The notes under the pieces: model-generated
What the model saw: the letters and a program-made list of their open reading frames with translations, nothing else
Database searches by the model: none
Told to the model about the DNA's origin: nothing
NCBI RefSeq assembly: GCF_041928815.1
Contig: NZ_JBHFEI010000003.1
Span: 186,001-250,000 of the forward strand
Length of the DNA stretch: 64,000 nucleotides
Reading direction: 5' to 3'
Source of the DNA: JBHFEI01 sp041928815
GTDB taxonomy: Bacteria; Pseudomonadota; Alphaproteobacteria; Rhizobiales; Rhizobiaceae
In this document: positions 9,050-16,832 of the stretch, piece after piece
Layout of the letters: each line of letters begins with the position of its first letter
How positions within the stretch are numbered: the first letter of the stretch is position 1
Translations under genes and position numbers: made by a program

Positions 9050-9113
9050 GGCGGCCTTGACCAGTCCTGCGTGATTGAGACCAAAGCCGCCCGAAGACCG
9101 AGGCGGCTTTTTT
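9050..9113 (+). terminator. trp attenuator (antiterminator/terminator switch)
   Basis: The terminator hairpin pairs GCCGCC (9086-9091) with GGCGGC (9102-9107), extended by AAA/TTT, and runs into TTTTTT (9108-9113). The same GCCGCC can instead pair with GGCGGC at 9050-9055, right after the trpL stop. The two folds exclude each other: a ribosome stalled on the Trp codons frees 9050-9055 to form the antiterminator. This is the classical attenuation layout read directly from the sequence. Confidence 0.9.
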
Positions 9114-9156
9114 GTTATGCCGCGTCGCTCCGGGTCCAAGAGGAGAGTGTAGGGGA

Positions 9157-11349
9157 ATGGCACCACGAGTTCTGGAAGACGGCGCCGAGGTCTACGAGAC
9201 CCGCGGGCATATCACGGTCACCCGCCGCAGCCGTCCGGCATCCTATGCGGACGCGATCGCCGGCTATGTCGACAGGCTCGACGAGCGGCGCGGCGCGGTC
9301 TTCTCGTCGAACTACGAATATCCGGGCCGCTACACCCGCTGGGACACGGCCGTGGTCGATCCGCCGCTCGGCATCTCCTCCTTCGGCCGGTCGATGTGGA
9401 TCGAAGCCTATAATGCGCGCGGCGAGGTGCTGCTCGGTTTCGTCGCACGGCACCTGGCGACGGTGGAGGACATCACGCTCGGCGCGTCGACCCCGCGCCG
9501 GCTCGACCTGACGGTGAACGCGCCGTCGCGCGTCTTCACCGAGGAGGAGCGGTCGAAGATCCCGACCGTCTTCACCGTGCTGCGCGCCGTCACCGCACTG
9601 TTCCATTCGGAAGAGGATGCCAATCTCGGCCTCTACGGCGCCTTCGGCTACGACCTTGCCTTCCAGTTCGACGCGATCGACCTGACGCTGACGCGGCCGG
9701 ACGACCAGCGCGACATGGTGCTGTTCCTGCCCGACGAGATCCTCGTCGTCGACCATTACTCGGCCAAGGCCTGGATCCAGGCCTATGATTTCTCCGACGG
9801 CGACCAGTCGACCGAGGGCAGGGCCCGGGATGTGACGCCGGACCCGTTCCGCATCGTCGACAGCATCCCGCCCCATGGCGACCACCGCCCGGGCGAATAT
9901 GCCGAGCTCGTGGTGAAGGCCAAGGAAAGCTTCCGCCGTGGCGACCTCTTCGAGGTCGTGCCGGGTCAGAAATTCTACGAGCGCTGCGAAAGCCGTCCGT
10001 CGGAAATCTCCAACCGGCTGAAGGCGATCAACCCGTCGCCCTATTCCTTCTTCATCAATCTCGGCGCCCAGGAATATCTCGTCGGCGCCTCCCCGGAAAT
10101 GTTCGTGCGCGTCTCCGGCCGGCGGATCGAGACCTGCCCGATCTCCGGCACGATCAAGCGCGGCGACGACCCGATCGCCGATTCGGAGCAGATCCTGAAG
10201 CTGCTCAACTCGAAGAAGGACGAGTCCGAGCTGACCATGTGCTCGGACGTCGACCGCAACGACAAGAGCCGGGTCTGCGAGCCGGGGTCGGTCAAGGTGA
10301 TCGGCCGCCGCCAGATCGAAATGTACTCCCGCCTGATCCACACGGTCGATCATATCGAAGGCCGCCTGCGCGACGGTATGGACGCGTTCGACGGTTTCCT
10401 CAGCCATGCTTGGGCCGTGACCGTCACTGGCGCGCCAAAGCTCTGGGCGATGCGCTTTATCGAGAAGCACGAGAAGAGCCCGCGCGCCTGGTATGGCGGC
10501 GCGATCGGCATGGTCGGCTTCAACGGCGACATGAACACCGGGCTGACGCTCCGCACCATCCGCATCAAGGACGGCATCGCCGAGGTGCGCGCCGGCGCGA
10601 CGCTGCTCAACGATTCCAACCCGGAAGACGAAGAAGCCGAAACCGAACTGAAGGCCTCCGCCATGATCGCCGCGATCCGTGACGCCAAGTCGAGCAACAG
10701 AAAGGGCCCGCGCGACGTCTCGCCGGTTGGCGCCGGGGTGAAGATCCTGCTCGTCGACCACGAGGACAGTTTCGTCCACACGCTGGCGAACTATTTCCGC
10801 CAGACGGGCGCGACGGTCACCACCGTGCGCACGCCCGTCGCCGAGGAGATCTACGATACGGTGAAACCCGATCTCGTCGTGCTCTCGCCCGGTCCCGGCA
10901 GCCCGAAGGATTTCGACTGCAAGGCGACGATCAAGAAGGCGCGGGCGCGCAACCTGCCGATCTTCGGCGTCTGCCTCGGCCTGCAGGCGCTCGCGGAAGC
11001 CTATGGCGGGGAACTGCGCCAGCTCGCGATCCCGATGCATGGCAAGCCGTCGCGCATCCGTGTCCTCGAACCCGGCATAGTCTTCTCCGGCCTCGGCCGC
11101 GAGGTGACGGTCGGCCGCTACCATTCGATCTTCGCCGATCCCTCGACGCTGCCGCGCGATTTCATGATCACCGCGGAAAGCGAGGACGGCACGATCATGG
11201 GCATCGAGCATGTCAAGGAGCCGGTCGCGGCGGTGCAGTTCCACCCCGAATCGATCATGACCCTCGGCGGCGACGCCGGCATGCGCATGATCGAGAACGT
11301 GGTCTCGCACCTCGCCAACCGGGTGGATGCGAAGACCAGGGTCGCCTGA
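9157..11349 (+). CDS. trpE(G): Anthranilate synthase, fused TrpE-TrpG
   Basis: 730 residues; S. meliloti TrpE(G) is almost the same length. Residues about 1-520 are the chorismate-converting TrpE part, with a conserved C-terminal core (ISGTIKRGDDP, SDVDRNDKSRVC, LSHAWAVTVTGAPK, WYGGAIGMVGF). Residues about 530-725 are the glutamine amidotransferase TrpG with nucleophile Cys near 606 (GVCLGLQAL) and His/Glu near 696-698 (QFHPES). It makes anthranilate from chorismate and glutamine, the first step of tryptophan synthesis. Start at 9157 follows AGGAGAG and AGGGGA. It is controlled by the trpL attenuator; feedback by tryptophan is known for the family. The fusion is typical of rhizobia. Confidence 0.97.
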   Translation: MAPRVLEDGAEVYETRGHITVTRRSRPASYADAIAGYVDRLDERRGAVFSSNYEYPGRYTRWDTAVVDPPLGISSFGRSMWIEAYNARGEVLLGFVARHLATVEDITLGASTPRRLDLTVNAPSRVFTEEERSKIPTVFTVLRAVTALFHSEEDANLGLYGAFGYDLAFQFDAIDLTLTRPDDQRDMVLFLPDEILVVDHYSAKAWIQAYDFSDGDQSTEGRARDVTPDPFRIVDSIPPHGDHRPGEYAELVVKAKESFRRGDLFEVVPGQKFYERCESRPSEISNRLKAINPSPYSFFINLGAQEYLVGASPEMFVRVSGRRIETCPISGTIKRGDDPIADSEQILKLLNSKKDESELTMCSDVDRNDKSRVCEPGSVKVIGRRQIEMYSRLIHTVDHIEGRLRDGMDAFDGFLSHAWAVTVTGAPKLWAMRFIEKHEKSPRAWYGGAIGMVGFNGDMNTGLTLRTIRIKDGIAEVRAGATLLNDSNPEDEEAETELKASAMIAAIRDAKSSNRKGPRDVSPVGAGVKILLVDHEDSFVHTLANYFRQTGATVTTVRTPVAEEIYDTVKPDLVVLSPGPGSPKDFDCKATIKKARARNLPIFGVCLGLQALAEAYGGELRQLAIPMHGKPSRIRVLEPGIVFSGLGREVTVGRYHSIFADPSTLPRDFMITAESEDGTIMGIEHVKEPVAAVQFHPESIMTLGGDAGMRMIENVVSHLANRVDAKTRVA

Positions 11350-11386
11350 TCGGCGAAATCGGGCTGGCAATGCGGTCCTCGCCGCG

Positions 11387-12067
11387 TCAGCCCCGCCGCC
11401 GGACGAAGCGGATGCTCATCTCGGACCTCAGGGTGAAGCCGAGACCGGCATAGAGATCGATCGCGGCCCGATTGCTCGCGAAGGCGTGCAGAAAGGCGAT
11501 ATCGCCGGTCGCGGCGATCTCCCCGGCAACGAAGCGCGACATCAGCGTGCCGAGCCCGCGTCCGCGTAGCTCCGGATGGGTGCAGACGCCGCTCAGTTCC
11601 GTATGGCCCTCCATCCGCATGCGCGTGCCCGCCATCGCCGCCAGCCGCCCGTCGATGCGGATGCCCCAGAAGGGCCCGAGCGCTTGGGCGCGCAGCGTGA
11701 AGGGGCCCGGCTTCGTCAGGAGCGCAAGTTCCAGCATGTCGGCGGCGTCCTCCGGCCCGAGCCGCGCGATGCGCGGGTCGGCGATGCGGGGAAGCGGCAC
11801 GGCTGCGCTCATCTGCACGCCGTCGGCCTCGATCTCGGCGACCAGTCCGTCCGGCAGCGGCACGGGACCCGCCTGCAGGAAGACCAGCCCCTCGTCGCCC
11901 CTCGGCAGGCTCGCGAGCGCCGCGATGCTCTCCGGCGTGTCGTCGCGCGCAGCGGCGAAGGGGACGATCGCCGGATCGTAGCGGCGGGCCCGCTCGCCGC
12001 CTTCGGCGAGTGCGGCGTGGCGGCCGGTCAGCGCGCTCCAGGCCGGACGGTCGAGCACATGCCTCAT
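11387..12067 (-). CDS. GNAT family N-acetyltransferase
   Basis: 226 residues. The C-terminal half carries the acetyl-CoA-binding region of GNAT enzymes: SGVCTHPELRGRGLGTLM (the R/Q-x-x-G-x-G/A loop is RGRGLG) and a final strand with LYAGLGF. The N-terminal half is family-variable and probably forms a second, degenerate GNAT-like lobe. The substrate is unknown. It overlaps the MarR gene by 4 bases, so the two form an operon and the transferase may be the regulator's target. No signal peptide; cytosolic. Confidence 0.85.
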   Translation of the reverse strand: MRHVLDRPAWSALTGRHAALAEGGERARRYDPAIVPFAAARDDTPESIAALASLPRGDEGLVFLQAGPVPLPDGLVAEIEADGVQMSAAVPLPRIADPRIARLGPEDAADMLELALLTKPGPFTLRAQALGPFWGIRIDGRLAAMAGTRMRMEGHTELSGVCTHPELRGRGLGTLMSRFVAGEIAATGDIAFLHAFASNRAAIDLYAGLGFTLRSEMSIRFVRRRG

Positions 12068-12558
12068 TGTCCTTGCTCCTTCTGTCCGTCCGCGCGGCGG
12101 ATCAACGACCGTTCGGCCAAACCGTCCTCGATCGCGGCCAACTGGTCGAGCAGCGGTCCGTCGAGCGGCCCGCAGAGATCGGTGACGGCGGCGGCGATGC
12201 GTGGCCAGACCTGGTCTTTCGACTGATCGACGAGCGCCTGCCCGGCCTGCGTCAGCGAGACGCGGCGGCGGCGCTGGTCGCCGGGCAGGGGATGCATGTC
12301 GACGAGCCCGAGTTCCAGCAACTGGCCGACGGTGCGGGTCGCGCCCGGCTGGCTGATACCGGTCGCCTGCGCCAGTTCACCGATGCCGAGCGGCCCGTTG
12401 CGGTCGATCGCCGCGAGGAAGGGGTACTGCGCCGGCTGGATCGACACGCCCAGGCTGGCGATGATCTCCTGCGTTTCCGCCTGCAGACGTTCGCCGATCC
12501 GCCGCATGCGGCTGCCGAGGCACAAGAATCCCAGTTCACGCACCACGTCCTCGACCAT
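12064..12558 (-). CDS. MarR family transcriptional regulator
   Basis: 164 residues from MVEDVVRELGF, a usual MarR length. The longer reading from 12729 would cross the promoter and is rejected. The winged helix lies in the middle: LGIGELAQATGISQPGATR recognition region, followed by the wing DQRRRRVSL. It probably represses itself and perhaps the divergent CDF transporter gene, since a palindrome overlapping its own -10 box lies just upstream (12584-12599). It is co-transcribed with the GNAT gene. The ligand is unknown. Confidence 0.88.
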   Translation of the reverse strand: MVEDVVRELGFLCLGSRMRRIGERLQAETQEIIASLGVSIQPAQYPFLAAIDRNGPLGIGELAQATGISQPGATRTVGQLLELGLVDMHPLPGDQRRRRVSLTQAGQALVDQSKDQVWPRIAAAVTDLCGPLDGPLLDQLAAIEDGLAERSLIRRADGQKEQGQ

Positions 12559-12583
12559 CCGTCCCTCGCTCGTTTTAAATAAC

Positions 12584-12617
12584 ACGTTATATATATCGTT
12601 ATGTTTCTCTCCGCAAG
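12584..12617 (-). promoter_or_regulatory. marR promoter with overlapping palindromic operator
   Basis: Read on the minus strand, CTTGCG (12617-12612), a 17-base spacer and ATATAT (12594-12589) make a good rhizobial promoter for marR. The sequence ACG-T-TATATATA-T-CGT at 12584-12599 is a palindrome with one mismatched pair and covers the -10 box, an ideal place for autorepression. The divergent CDF gene starts 157 bases away on the other strand. Confidence 0.55.
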
Positions 12618-12755
12618 CTGTCCGGGGCTTTACAAAGACGCGTCCTTGCCCGATATCGACCGCCGTGAACCGCCGGGGCTGGAGACAGCCCTTGGCGGTT
12701 CTGTCGTTTCCGGTCTCCCGGATCTGCAAATCACTCGCATGCGCAAGGACAGATC

Positions 12756-13676
12756 ATGGATCAGGCAGCATTTCGCAGGGTGCGCCGTCTCGCCTTTTGG
12801 GGCATTCCGTTTTCCATCGGCGTGATGGGGCTGAAGCTCGTCGCCTGGTGGGTGACCGGTTCGGTCGCGCTCTTGTCCGACGGTCTCGAATCGAGCGTCA
12901 ACGTCATCGCGGCCGTGATCGCCTTCGTCGTCATCGGCTATGCGGCGAAGCCCGCCGACGACGACCATCCCTTCGGCCACCAGAAGGCGGAATATTTCTC
13001 CGCCGTCATCGAGGGCGTGCTGATCGTGCTCGCGGCACTGCTGATCATCTGGGAGGCCATCCCGGCGCTCTCCGCGCCGACGCTTCCCGAGGCGCCGGTG
13101 CTCGGCCTTGCCATCAATGCGGGGGCCGCGGTGATGAACGCCGTGTGGGCGACGGTGCTGATCCGCACCGGGCGCCGCGACCGCTCGCCGGCGCTGACGG
13201 CGGACGGGCAGCACGTCATGTCGGACGTCGTCACGTCGGCCGGCGTGCTCGTCGGGCTGGTGCTCGCCATCCTCACCGGCTACGCCGTTCTCGATCCGCT
13301 GCTGGCCATTCTCGTCGCCTGCAACATCCTCTACCAGGGCTTCAAGGTGATCTCCCATTCCGTCGACGGGTTGATGGACCGGGTGATCCCGCCGGAGGAG
13401 GAGGTGGAGGTGAAGGCCGCGATCGCCGCCCATGCCGGCGGCTCGCTCGGTGTCCACGACCTCAAGACCCGGCAGGCGGGCGCCGTGATCTTCGTCGATT
13501 TCCATCTCGTCGTGCCGAGCGCCATGCCGGTCGGCGAGGCGCATGCGATCTGCGACCGGATCGAGGACGCGATCCGCGCCGTGCATGCCGCCGCCCGCAT
13601 CGCCATCCATGTCGAGCCGGAGAGCGAGAAGGCCCATGGCGTGCGCATCAGGGTCCCGAAGGAAGAGACAGCATGA
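12756..13676 (+). CDS. Cation diffusion facilitator (CDF) transporter
   Basis: 306 residues with about six transmembrane helices. Metal-site signatures are present: SDGLESSVN in helix 2, HPFGHQKAEYFS in the following loop, and DGQHVMSDV in helix 5, with aspartate and histidine ligands as in zinc/iron/manganese exporters of this family. The C-terminal 90 residues form the usual cytosolic dimer domain. It likely exports a divalent metal from cytosol to periplasm in exchange for protons; which metal cannot be read. AAGGACAG precedes the ATG. It overlaps queF by ATGA and is divergent from marR. Confidence 0.93.
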   Translation: MDQAAFRRVRRLAFWGIPFSIGVMGLKLVAWWVTGSVALLSDGLESSVNVIAAVIAFVVIGYAAKPADDDHPFGHQKAEYFSAVIEGVLIVLAALLIIWEAIPALSAPTLPEAPVLGLAINAGAAVMNAVWATVLIRTGRRDRSPALTADGQHVMSDVVTSAGVLVGLVLAILTGYAVLDPLLAILVACNILYQGFKVISHSVDGLMDRVIPPEEEVEVKAAIAAHAGGSLGVHDLKTRQAGAVIFVDFHLVVPSAMPVGEAHAICDRIEDAIRAVHAAARIAIHVEPESEKAHGVRIRVPKEETA

Positions 13677-14137
13677 GCAGGACCGATGTTTCAGGCCTGA
13701 CCCAACTCGGGCGGCCGGTCGAGGGCGCGGCGCGACCCGAGGAGGCCGTGCTGGAGCGGGTGCCGAGCAGCCATGCCGGCACCGGTTTCGTCGTGCGCTT
13801 CACCGCGCCGGAATTCACCTCGCTCTGCCCGATGACCGGGCAGCCCGATTTCGCCCATATCGTCATCGACTACGTGCCGGACGCCTGGCTGGTCGAATCG
13901 AAATCGCTGAAGCTCTATCTCCATTCCTTCCGCAATCATGGCGCCTTCCACGAGGACTGCACCCTCGACATCGCCAAGCGGCTGGTCGATCTGCTGGCGC
14001 CGGCATGGCTGAGGATCGGCGCCTACTGGTATCCGCGCGGCGGCATCCCGATCGACGTCTTCTAGCAGACGGGCGCTCCGCCTGACGGCGTCTGGCTGCC
14101 CGACCAGGGCGTCCAGCCCTATCGCGGGCGGGGCTGA
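13673..14137 (+). pseudogene. queF: queF, NADPH-dependent preQ0 reductase, interrupted by an amber codon
   Basis: The gene starts at 13673, overlapping the CDF gene by ATGA, and reads 130 residues to TAG at 14063-14065. The frame then continues for 23 more codons to TGA at 14135-14137, encoding QTGAPPDG...PYRGRG, which matches the normal QueF tail. Other rhizobial QueF proteins, as I recall, read PIDVFWQTG here, so TGG has become TAG; with Trp restored the protein is 154 residues, the usual length. Active-site Cys (TSLCPMTGQ) and Asp (HEDC) and the substrate motif ESKSLKLY are intact. QueF reduces preQ0 to preQ1 for queuosine in tRNA. This could be a true mutation, a read error or readthrough. 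Confidence 0.85.
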
Positions 14138-14167
14138 CATCTCTTCGAGGCGCCGGGCGCGGCGGCC

Positions 14168-14881
14168 TCAGGCATCCGTTCCGCCGTCGTCCGGAGTGCC
14201 GTCGAAAATGCTCCCGTCCGCATCCGTGTCGTCGACGGCCTGCCAGGCGCCGGCCTCGCTTCCGGCCGGCATTCTGCCGTCGTAATAGGTGTTGATCACG
14301 GTTTCCTCGACGGGCAGTCCCGTTGGCAGGCCGGAGCCGAACAGGCCGGAGGAAGGGCCGTGAAAAAAGCCGCCCAGCGTGTTGGCGAGGAGCATCCCGC
14401 CGGCAACGCCCGCCGCCGTGGTCATCGCCCCGCGAAGGAAGCCGCCGGCCGATCCGGCATTCGGCACGGACGAGATCGGTGCCGGCCGTTCGGCGAAGCC
14501 TTGAGGCCGCGACGGGGCCGGGCGCTCCGCGTGCTCCCAGGGACCGGGACGGCCGGCGGGATCCGCGCCAGCGCCGCCAGCGCCCTGTCGGGTGCCGAAG
14601 AGCGACGACAGGAAGCCGCCGTCCTCGGCCAGGGGGCGCGGTGAGTTTCCCGCCGATTCGAGGTCGCGGATGCGGGCCTCGAGCCGCGCGATCTCCGCTG
14701 CGGCCGCTTCCAGGCCCTTGTCCTGGACGATCACCGCCTGGGCGAGATAGTAGGGCGCGGCGGGGTCTGCCCTGACGGCGTCTGCGATCAGCGCGTCCGC
14801 CTCGCGGTCGCGCGGGGCGGCTGTCGCGGCATGGACGCGGTCGAAGAGACGGGTGAGAAGCTGTCGTTCTTCCGGTGACAT
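14168..14881 (-). CDS. DUF2076 domain protein
   Basis: 237 residues from MSPEERQLLTRLF, preceded by AGGAG 7 bases upstream. Residues about 1-85 are helical and include EAAAAEIARLEARIRDLE, a probable coiled coil. A Pro/Gly/Ala-rich linker follows, then a glycine-rich hydrophobic stretch (FLRGAMTTAAGVAGGMLLANTL) and an acidic tail ending DGGTDA. This layout is that of DUF2076, which has no assigned function; the glycine/alanine segment might touch a membrane. It lies alone between queF (convergent) and the HupE gene. Confidence 0.85.
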   Translation of the reverse strand: MSPEERQLLTRLFDRVHAATAAPRDREADALIADAVRADPAAPYYLAQAVIVQDKGLEAAAAEIARLEARIRDLESAGNSPRPLAEDGGFLSSLFGTRQGAGGAGADPAGRPGPWEHAERPAPSRPQGFAERPAPISSVPNAGSAGGFLRGAMTTAAGVAGGMLLANTLGGFFHGPSSGLFGSGLPTGLPVEETVINTYYDGRMPAGSEAGAWQAVDDTDADGSIFDGTPDDGGTDA

Positions 14882-15036
14882 CCTGCATCTCCTGAAAGCA
14901 AGGGGCCTTGCCGCGGACGATGCCGTCGCGCCCCGGTTGCGGCGCCGCCGGGCTTCCGGCAGGGGCGCCATGCCTTCGAAGATGGAGACCGGATTCCGGC
15001 TTTTCCAAGCCGGACCGGATGAATTCGCGGTAAGGT

Positions 15037-15618
15037 TCAGGCGCCGAAGACGAGGCTGAGGCCGGCGAGCGCCGTCAGGCCGCCGAGGAGGCGCGACAAC
15101 ATCGCTCCGCCGGAGAGCCTGCCGACGACGAGGCCGAGACCGACGCCCGCCGCATGCAGGAGCGCGGTCGAGAGCACGAAGCCGATGCCGAAGGAGAGGG
15201 CGCCGGCCGTTCCGAGCTCGCCGCCATGAGCATAGCCATGGAAGAGCGCGAACACCGCGACCACGGCGGCGCTGACGACCGTGTCGAGCCGCACCGCCAT
15301 CGCCACCAGGAGGCCGAGCGCCACGACGGAGGCGAGGATCGCCGGTTCGACGAAGGGCAGGGACAGGCCGGCGATCGCCAGCGCGAAGCCGAGCGCCATC
15401 GTGCCGACGAAGGCGGCGGGAACCGCGACGAGGGCGCGCCCGCCGATCTGGGACGCCCAGAGGCCGACGGCGACCATGGCGAGGATATGGTCCAGGCCGA
15501 AGAGCGGATGGGACACGCCGGCCATGAAGGAGCCGTGCTCCGCAGGGTTCAGATGGGCGAAGGCCGGAGCGGCCATGGCGACGAGCATGGCCGCCGCGAG
15601 AAGAAGTCGTGATCTCAT
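15037..15618 (-). CDS. HupE/UreJ family metal permease
   Basis: 193 residues. A cleavable signal peptide (MRSRLLLAAAMLVAMAAPAFA) is followed by HLNPAEHGSFMAGVSHPLFGLDHILAMVAVG, holding the family's HPxxGxDH motif, and then about five further transmembrane helices with a second histidine-rich motif LFHGYAHGGE. HupE/UreJ proteins bring nickel or cobalt into the cell for hydrogenase, urease or B12. No urease, hydrogenase or cobalamin gene is near, so the metal and client enzyme are unknown. I saw no B12-box or nickel-riboswitch signature upstream. GGGGA precedes the ATG. Confidence 0.92.
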   Translation of the reverse strand: MRSRLLLAAAMLVAMAAPAFAHLNPAEHGSFMAGVSHPLFGLDHILAMVAVGLWASQIGGRALVAVPAAFVGTMALGFALAIAGLSLPFVEPAILASVVALGLLVAMAVRLDTVVSAAVVAVFALFHGYAHGGELGTAGALSFGIGFVLSTALLHAAGVGLGLVVGRLSGGAMLSRLLGGLTALAGLSLVFGA

Positions 15619-15854
15619 GTGGTCCCCTCAAGGCGGCCTTTGCGACGGGGCGCGTGCCGCGACTTGTCATATAACAGGCCGCATCTTAAGTCGCTTCGTC
15701 CGGCTGTCCATACGGTATTTGCCGCATTGCAAACGGCCGGCCCCGGACCCGTCCCGCCTGCGGTAACCCTTCCGCCAATTGCTGCATTGTTTTCCCCCGC
15801 GAAGCGCCTTATCTGGGAGGAGACGGAACACGGCATCACTGCGGAGACATGCCC

Positions 15855-16439
15855 ATGATGAATGACGACGAGGACGACAAGAAGACGGAACTGCCGCTCG
15901 GCAAGGAAACGGAGGCGAACCTCTTCAAGTCGCGTTCGATTTTCATCTATGGCGGGATCAACCAGGAACTGGCGCAGAAGGTCTGCTCGCAGCTCGTGGC
16001 GCTCTCCTCGGCGAGCGACGACGACATCCGCATCTTCATCAATTCGCCGGGCGGCCATGTCGAATCGGGCGACAGCATCCACGACATGATCAAGTTCGTG
16101 AAGCCGAAGGTCTGGACCATCGGCACCGGCTGGGTGGCGTCCGCCGGCGCGCTGATCTATGTCAGCGCCCCGAAGGAACGACGCATCTGCCTGCCCAACA
16201 CCCGCTTCCTGCTGCACCAACCCTCCGGCGGCACGCGCGGCATGGCGTCCGACATCGAGATCCAGGCCCGCGAGATCATCAAGATGAACGAGCGTCTGAA
16301 CCGGATCTTCGCCGAGGCCACCGGCCAGCCGGTCGAGAAGATCGCCAAGGACACGGACCGCGACTACTGGCTCTCCGCCGAGGAGGCGAAGGGTTACGGC
16401 CTCGTCTCGCGCATCGTGACCTCGGTTTCCGACATCTGA
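15855..16439 (+). CDS. clpP: ClpP-like serine protease subunit
   Basis: 194 residues from the ATG at 15855, which has GGAG 8 bases upstream; an ATG at 15849 is too close to it. The ClpP fold is clear: INSPGGHVESGDSIHDM (oxyanion loop), GWVASAGALI with the nucleophile Ser, LLHQPSGG with the His, and the Asp in DTDRDYWLSAEEAKGYGL. The triad is complete. It differs from the main clpPX copy in its acidic N-terminus and in ASAG instead of ASMG. No clpX is adjacent, so it is a second, stand-alone ClpP paralogue that may mix with the main subunit. A terminator follows it. Confidence 0.92.
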   Translation: MMNDDEDDKKTELPLGKETEANLFKSRSIFIYGGINQELAQKVCSQLVALSSASDDDIRIFINSPGGHVESGDSIHDMIKFVKPKVWTIGTGWVASAGALIYVSAPKERRICLPNTRFLLHQPSGGTRGMASDIEIQAREIIKMNERLNRIFAEATGQPVEKIAKDTDRDYWLSAEEAKGYGLVSRIVTSVSDI

Positions 16440-16466
16440 GATCGTCGATTGCCGGACGTCCACAGG

Positions 16467-16499
16467 CGGCACGTCCCTTTCGGGGGCGTGCCGTTTTTC
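16467..16499 (+). terminator. Rho-independent terminator of clpP
   Basis: CGGCACG (16467-16473) pairs with CGTGCCG (16487-16493); the inner part TCCC/GGGG extends the stem, and TTTTTC follows at once. It lies 27 bases after the clpP stop. Confidence 0.85.
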
Positions 16500-16522
16500 T
16501 TGCCGGGACGCCCGGCCGCTCT

Positions 16523-16551
16523 CTTGCCTCCCGGCCCGCATGGCTTTATAG
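16523..16551 (+). promoter_or_regulatory. Candidate promoter of the leuA leader
   Basis: CTTGCC at 16523-16528, 17 bases, then TTATAG at 16546-16551, resembling CTTGAC-N17-CTATAT. Nine bases separate the -10 box from the ATG of a leucine-rich short frame. This is exactly the geometry of the trpL promoter in this window. Confidence 0.5.
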
Positions 16552-16560
16552 CATCGTGCC

Positions 16561-16680
16561 ATGATCGATACCGGAACCGGCATTGCTGTCTTTTCGCCCG
16601 CGCGCTTCGCCGCCCGGTCGTTTGCTGCCGTCCTTCCGCTGCTTCTCCTCGGCCTTACGCGCGGTTGCCGGGTTCCCTGA
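16561..16680 (+). CDS. Possible leucine leader peptide upstream of leuA
   Basis: A 39-residue frame, MIDTGTGIAVF...TRGCRVP, containing LPLLLLGL at 16633-16656 (six leucines in eight codons). Its ATG lies 9 bases after a candidate -10 box and has no ribosome-binding site, so it could be translated from a leaderless RNA, like trpL. It ends at the foot of a hairpin (16679-16720) and 153 bases before leuA. Leucine attenuators in front of leuA are known in proteobacteria. The weak point is that I found no U-rich terminator downstream. It is a proposal, not a certain gene. Confidence 0.45.
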   Translation: MIDTGTGIAVFSPARFAARSFAAVLPLLLLGLTRGCRVP

Positions 16681-16720
16681 GGAGCGCCCGGCGGCCGAAC
16701 AGCCGACCGGCGATCGCTCC
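16679..16720 (+). promoter_or_regulatory. Inverted repeat in the leuA leader region
   Basis: GAGGAGCG (16679-16686) pairs perfectly with CGCTCCTC (16713-16720) around a GC-rich loop that can itself fold. The GAGGAG half could instead pair with CTCCTC inside the leucine codons at 16645-16650. A ribosome on those codons would therefore change the fold. No T tract follows, so it is not a simple terminator. Confidence 0.45.
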
Positions 16721-16832
16721 TCGTTGATGAACCCCGACATTCCCGCCCTCCGCCCCCGTCATTCCTGTCGCATTTCTAATGGCGATCGGGTATCTCGCGA
16801 GGCCGACGGGCAAGACCGAAAGACGTGACGCG

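Noticed and set aside
15619..15854. B12 or nickel riboswitch upstream of the HupE/UreJ gene
   Set aside because: No B12 box and no nickel-cobalt aptamer core could be found on the minus strand.
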